NCBI GenBank assembly: GCA_030847615.1
Contig: JAUMIR010000012.1
Span: 4,176,001 to 4,240,000 of the forward strand
Source of the DNA: Gambelia wislizenii
Lineage: Eukaryota > Chordata > Lepidosauria > Squamata > Crotaphytidae
Reading direction: 5' to 3'
Length of the DNA stretch: 64,000 nucleotides
The translations under genes and the position numbers were made by a program. A model generated the notes under the pieces. That model made no database searches, was not told the origin of the DNA, and worked only from the letters and a program-made list of their open reading frames with translations. Of this stretch, positions 62,500 to 64,000 are shown one piece after another (position 1 is the stretch's first letter; every line of letters begins with the position of its first letter).

Positions 62500-62695
62500 G
62501 GATTTTTAGGGGGAATCTACATTACACAAATAATCCCGTTTGAAACTAGATTATTTGCATGGCTCCTTCCTATGGAATCCTGGGATGTATAGTTTTACAA
62601 GGTCTTGAGCCTTCTCTGCCAAAGAGTGCTGGTGCCTCACCAAACTTCAAATCCCAGGATTCCATATAATCCAGTTTCAAATCGGGGGAGAGGGG
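62500..62695. mobile_element. hAT-like palindromic MITE
   Basis: TACACAAATAATCCCGTTTG, GGAATCCTGGGATGTATAG and CAAATCCCAGGATTCCAT. The same family as 18.46-18.68 kb, with a degraded right end. Confidence 0.75.
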
Positions 62696-62756
62696 AAGGC
62701 AGGGGGAAATAGGGGCCCGTCACCCCACCCCACCCTACGGAAATGTTTGAAGAGGC

Positions 62757-63135
62757 GCCGCCTTCTTCCTTCCTACCTTCTTTCCTTCTTCCTTTCCTTC
62801 TTCTCTTCCTTCCCTCCTCCCTTCCTCCTTTCTTTCCTTCCTTCCCTCTTCCCTTCTTTCTTTCTTTTCTTCCTTCCTTCCCTCTTCCTTCCCTTCTTTC
62901 CTTCCCTCTTCCCTTCCTTCTCCCTTTTCTTCTTTCTTTCTTCCTTTCCTTCCTTCTCTATTCCCTCCCTCCCTTTCTTTCTCTTCCTTCCCTCTTCCTT
63001 TCCGTCTTCCCTTCCCTCTTCCCTTCCTTCTTCCTTTTCTTCTTTCTTTCTTCCTTTCCTTCCTTCTCTCTTTCCTCCCTCCCGTTCTTTCTTTCTTTTC
63101 CTTCCTTCCTTCCTTCCCTCTTTCTTTCTTTCCAC
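62757..63135 (+). repeat. (CCTT/CTTTC)n polypyrimidine tract
   Basis: Tetra- to penta-nucleotide pyrimidine repeats. TTCTTTCTTTCTTCCTTTCC recurs near 62933 and 63041, an offset of about 108 bp. Frames of 150-218 residues across it are artefacts. Confidence 0.93.
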
Positions 63136-63179
63136 TTGGCAGGGAAGGGGCGAGGCGCAGAGCTCTCCTCGGCTGGAAA

Positions 63180-64000
63180 TGGCACACGAGAGGGCAACCA
63201 GTCGCAGATTGTATTTATAAAAAATAAAATAAAAATCCCAGGCAACCAGCAGAGCTACATTTTTTTCTTTATTGTTTATAAAATATTAACCTCCCTTATT
63301 ACTTTCATTGCACTTCCGAATAAAGCACATCAAATTAGAAAGTGTGTGTGTGTGGGAGAGAGTCAGAAAGGAACAGCCCCCCCACCACAAGGTTGGTAAG
63401 AAATCCAAGGACGATTAAAATCTATGCATGCCTTACAGTTGAGGCTGAGGCAGAAAACCAGTGGCTTTGGGGCGCGGGGGGTGGTGGTGCGGCGACGAGG
63501 TTGTTGGGATATTTGCAACCTTTGCATGCATTGGGCTGCGTGGTAATTAAAGAGTTAAAGCGCATGGAAGGGATGCTTTGGGCAGGGAGCCAAGAGAGAG
63601 GAAGGTGGAAAACTCGAAGAAACTCAGCCTTGGAGGTTCCCTTGACTCCATCCTTCTCCCCTGTGCTCGCAGGGAGACCCATCCGACTTGCAATGCACCA
63701 GGGCTTGCATGTTCCAGAGCTTGGGAAAGCTCCTGTTTTGTACTACAGCTCCCAGAATGCCCTTAGCGACCATGGCCGCTGGAGAAATGCCTTGGGAAAA
63801 TACCTATAAGCGAGTTTATACCCATTTTGGGGGCTGCCTATCTAGGCTGCAGGGACGCCTTCTGCCAGAGCCTTTCCTGACCCGGTTTCCAAACCGAGGG
63901 CGAGTCCCACTTTTTTGGGGCCTTTGGAGGGAGGAGAGGAGTGGAGGGAGACGCCAGTTCAAATCTGCTGCTTTGCAAGCCCACCTTTCAGGTAAATGTC
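63180..64000. other. Candidate conserved noncoding block at the right edge
   Basis: TTTATTGTTTATAAAATATTAACC, TAAAGCACATCAAATTAG, GATATTTGCAACCTTTGCATG and GTGGTAATTAAAGAGTTAAAG. It is repeat-poor with FOX-like TGTTTATA and TAATTA cores. GTGTGTGTGTGGGAGAGAG at 63343 is a short microsatellite, and a hAT phrase (ACTACAGCTCCCAGAATGCC) lies near 63743. No exon is recognised. Confidence 0.4.

Noticed and set aside
62743..63399. 218-residue frame and its minus-strand counterparts
   Set aside because: Same cause: a CCTT/CTTTC simple repeat.
60001..64000. UNCX coding exons inside the window
   Set aside because: No homeodomain helix-3 pattern (WFQNRR) appears in any frame. Only candidate regulatory sequence is visible.

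Overview
The window looks like squamate-reptile nuclear DNA, probably an iguanian lizard, although the species-level call is weak. The evidence is the mix of repeats: CR1 and Bov-B type LINE fragments, Sauria-type SINEs, a tRNA-derived SINE headed by the GTGTGGTGTAGTGG motif, 5S-rRNA-derived SINEs, many pogo/Tigger-like and hAT-like MITEs, and one vertebrate gene with introns. There are no bacterial or viral operons. Almost every long open reading frame is a shadow of a repeat.

Only one host protein gene can be read. It is ZFAND2A (AIRAP, AN1-type zinc finger protein 2A), on the minus strand, from a CpG-rich promoter near 17.8-18.1 kb down to a terminal exon near 9.8 kb. I reconstructed six coding exons from splice sites, reading phase and the ZFAND2 residue pattern. 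The exon encoding the second AN1 finger carries one extra base, so the literal reading frame is broken there.

Layout. 0-5.2 kb is intergenic and full of nested DNA transposons. 5.2-6.25 kb is a CpG-rich block holding five tandem ~140-bp units, each with three CCAAT boxes at fixed 33/34-bp spacing; this is the most unusual regulatory-looking structure in the window. 6.2-9.8 kb is repeats, including an internally amplified MITE array. 9.8-18.1 kb is ZFAND2A. 18-36 kb is repeats: hAT-like palindromes, YY1-motif-bearing transposons, Sauria and 5S SINEs, LINEs. 36-64 kb has no gene. It alternates repeat clusters with repeat-free, homeobox-motif-rich or CpG-rich blocks (36.1, 37.7, 39.0, 41.8, 46.0, 50.8, 54.3-55.6, 60-62, 63.2-64 kb) that look like conserved regulatory sequence.

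In human chromosome 7p22.3, ZFAND2A lies next to the homeobox gene UNCX, with ZFAND2A transcribed away from it. The same arrangement here would put UNCX to the right of the window, and the gene-free blocks would be its long-range enhancers. This is inference from synteny; no homeobox is visible inside the window.

The right end also holds three solo LTRs (two at 47.0 and 50.2 kb, one at 57.4 kb), a 2-kb degenerate tandem array with a strong hairpin, a 1.3-kb polypyrimidine tract with a 264-bp higher-order period, and a second 0.4-kb polypyrimidine tract.
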